Positions 62,972-64,000 of a DNA stretch of 64,000 nt are shown here, piece by piece. The notes under the pieces are model-generated. The model saw only the letters and a list, made by a program, of their open reading frames with translations, had not been told where the DNA came from and did not search any database. This DNA comes from Phocaeicola_A sp036804505. Lineage in GTDB: Bacteria > Bacteroidota > Bacteroidia > Bacteroidales > Bacteroidaceae. The stretch is from NCBI GenBank assembly GCA_036804505.1, contig DAIRSI010000008.1, forward strand, positions 1-64,000, in the 5' to 3' direction. How positions within the stretch are numbered: the stretch's first letter is position 1; every line of letters starts with the position of its first letter. The position numbers and the translations under genes were made by a program.

Positions 62972-64000
62972 TCTTCTTCGTTACTTTGTTGTACAATTCG
63001 ATGTATTTCATGGCCACGCTGCTTTCGGAATAGCTACTGACGGCTTTTTTGCAAGCCTGACGGCTCAGTTCCTCGTAGTTTCCTTCGATGAGAGTCCAGT
63101 GAATACCTTGTGCAAAGTCGGCAGCCGATTTGTACTCGGCCACATAGCCGTTCAGCTGATGGTCTATCATTTCGGGGATACCGCCCGTGTTGAATCCGAT
63201 GCAGGGAATGCCGCACGCCATGGCTTCCACAATGGTGTTCGGGAGGTTATCCTGCAGGGACGGAGTGACATAGAGGTCCACGGCGTTGTAGATGTTGGCC
63301 AGTTGTTTCTCCTCGCTGATGTAGTCCATGCAGTAGATAGGGAAGGGCAGGAGGTTGGAAATCTGTTCGGTCTGCCGTCCGAAGACCACTACGCCGATGT
63401 TGTCCATGTCGGGATACTGCTCGTGCAGGATGCGGCATGCTTCGACGAGGTATTTGAAACCTTTTCGTTCATCGGAAATCTTGAGGGAACCGAAGAGGAG
63501 CAACTTCTTGTCGAGCGGCAGGTTGAATGCCTCGCGGGATTCCTTCTTGGAATGCGGGTGGAAGAGGTTTGTATTGATGGCATTCGGGATGCTGGTCACA
63601 GGAAACCCTTGCAGCAGTTTGCTTTCCTTCGCCTTCTTTTCCAGCCAGCGGCTGCAGGCCACGAAGGAGATGTGGGCGGTGTGAAGAATCTTTTCCTTTT
63701 TCATGAACACCCGGTGGGAGATGTCTTTGTCCGAAGTGCTGTGGTAGATGAAGGGGCATTTCCCGCAGGATTCCATGTAGCCCTTGCAATCATCGGAATA
63801 GTGGCAGATACCGGTGAAGCACCACATGTCGTGCATGGTCCAGACGATGGGTTTACCCGTGTCGATAATCTTTTGAATTTTTTTCAGTGAGAGCATTCCC
63901 TGGTTCACCCAGTTCAGGTGGATGACGTCGGCTTCCTGGAATTCCGGCAGGGCGGTGATGTCTATACCCGTATTGGCGAGGTCCACGGCAAAGAGGTTGT
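62964..64000 (-). CDS. Glycosyltransferase family 4/1 (5' partial)
   Basis: The frame is open to the right edge; the codon at 63984-63986 is GTG inside an open frame (NLFAVDLANTG), so the true start lies beyond the window. The visible ~345 residues include WTMHDMWCFTGICHYSDDC and the C-terminal GT-B nucleotide-sugar site NTIVEAMACGIPCIGFNTGG with its two Glu/Gly positions. A retaining sugar transferase of surface polysaccharide synthesis. About 60-80 N-terminal residues are missing compared with the family. Confidence 0.9.
   Translation of the reverse strand, partial: NLFAVDLANTGIDITALPEFQEADVIHLNWVNQGMLSLKKIQKIIDTGKPIVWTMHDMWCFTGICHYSDDCKGYMESCGKCPFIYHSTSDKDISHRVFMKKEKILHTAHISFVACSRWLEKKAKESKLLQGFPVTSIPNAINTNLFHPHSKKESREAFNLPLDKKLLLFGSLKISDERKGFKYLVEACRILHEQYPDMDNIGVVVFGRQTEQISNLLPFPIYCMDYISEEKQLANIYNAVDLYVTPSLQDNLPNTIVEAMACGIPCIGFNTGGIPEMIDHQLNGYVAEYKSAADFAQGIHWTLIEGNYEELSRQACKKAVSSYSESSVAMKYIELYNKVTKKNA

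Noticed and set aside
62916..63890. Long plus-strand frame over the glycosyltransferases
   Set aside because: The minus-strand frames have intact GT motifs and operon overlap; the plus frame is a shadow.

Overview
The window looks like a chromosome segment of a Bacteroidales bacterium, most likely Bacteroides or a close relative. Three things point there. Most transcription starts I can place carry the Bacteroidetes -7 box TAnnTTTG. The gene families are typical of the group: ECF sigma/FecR/TonB receptor/DUF4249, DUF6249, TPR-AraC, GH3-like, and AbiE beside tandem integrases. Mobilisation genes of the Bacteroides type are also present. Two genes run off the ends: a TPR-AraC regulator at the left and a glycosyltransferase at the right. 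No rRNA, tRNA or CRISPR array was seen.

Layout. 1-19.0 kb is ordinary chromosome: DUF5009 acyltransferase-like protein, a GH3/Ig-like lipoprotein/DUF3108 operon, phosphofructokinase, an ECF sigma with a small membrane partner, pckA, upp, and a sigma-FecR-TonB receptor-DUF4249 locus whose 0.7-kb gap holds unusual direct and inverted repeats. 49.0-64 kb is again chromosome: a clan-A glycoside hydrolase, a TPR sensor kinase lacking its phosphoacceptor histidine, pepD, typA divergent from rpsO, mtnN-luxS-YfhO, an HhH protein and two glycosyltransferases.

Between them, about 19.5-48.9 kb, lies what I read as one AT-richer integrative and mobilisable element of about 29 kb. An 11-bp direct repeat (19529-19539 and 48936-48946) may mark its ends. 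Its right half carries two tandem tyrosine integrases, an AbiE toxin-antitoxin pair, an excisionase-like protein, a lambda O/P-like replication module with intragenic 12-bp iterons, a relaxase with accessory protein and a candidate oriT, and a DNA-invertase-type recombinase.

The left half is the most interesting part: a leftward run of genes on the minus strand from 35970 to about 20 kb. In order it encodes a lipoprotein with a possible VWA-like fold, a small membrane protein, a tubulin/FtsZ-like GTPase, a giant SrfB-like actin/Hsp70-fold ATPase, a second degenerate Hsp70-like protein with TPRs, TerD-like, TerB-like and second TerD-like proteins, a membrane protein ending in a Cpl-7 cell-wall-binding motif, then after a terminator a small membrane protein, a lipoprotein, a PMCA-type Ca2+ ATPase and PgpA. 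I infer an envelope-spanning, calcium-linked, cytoskeleton-like stress or defence machine. Immediately upstream of its first gene is a 202-bp segment bounded by perfect 22-bp inverted repeats and containing a promoter box that points away from the operon; the adjacent gene encodes the recombinase. This is best explained as an invertible ON/OFF promoter, in the OFF state in this sequence.
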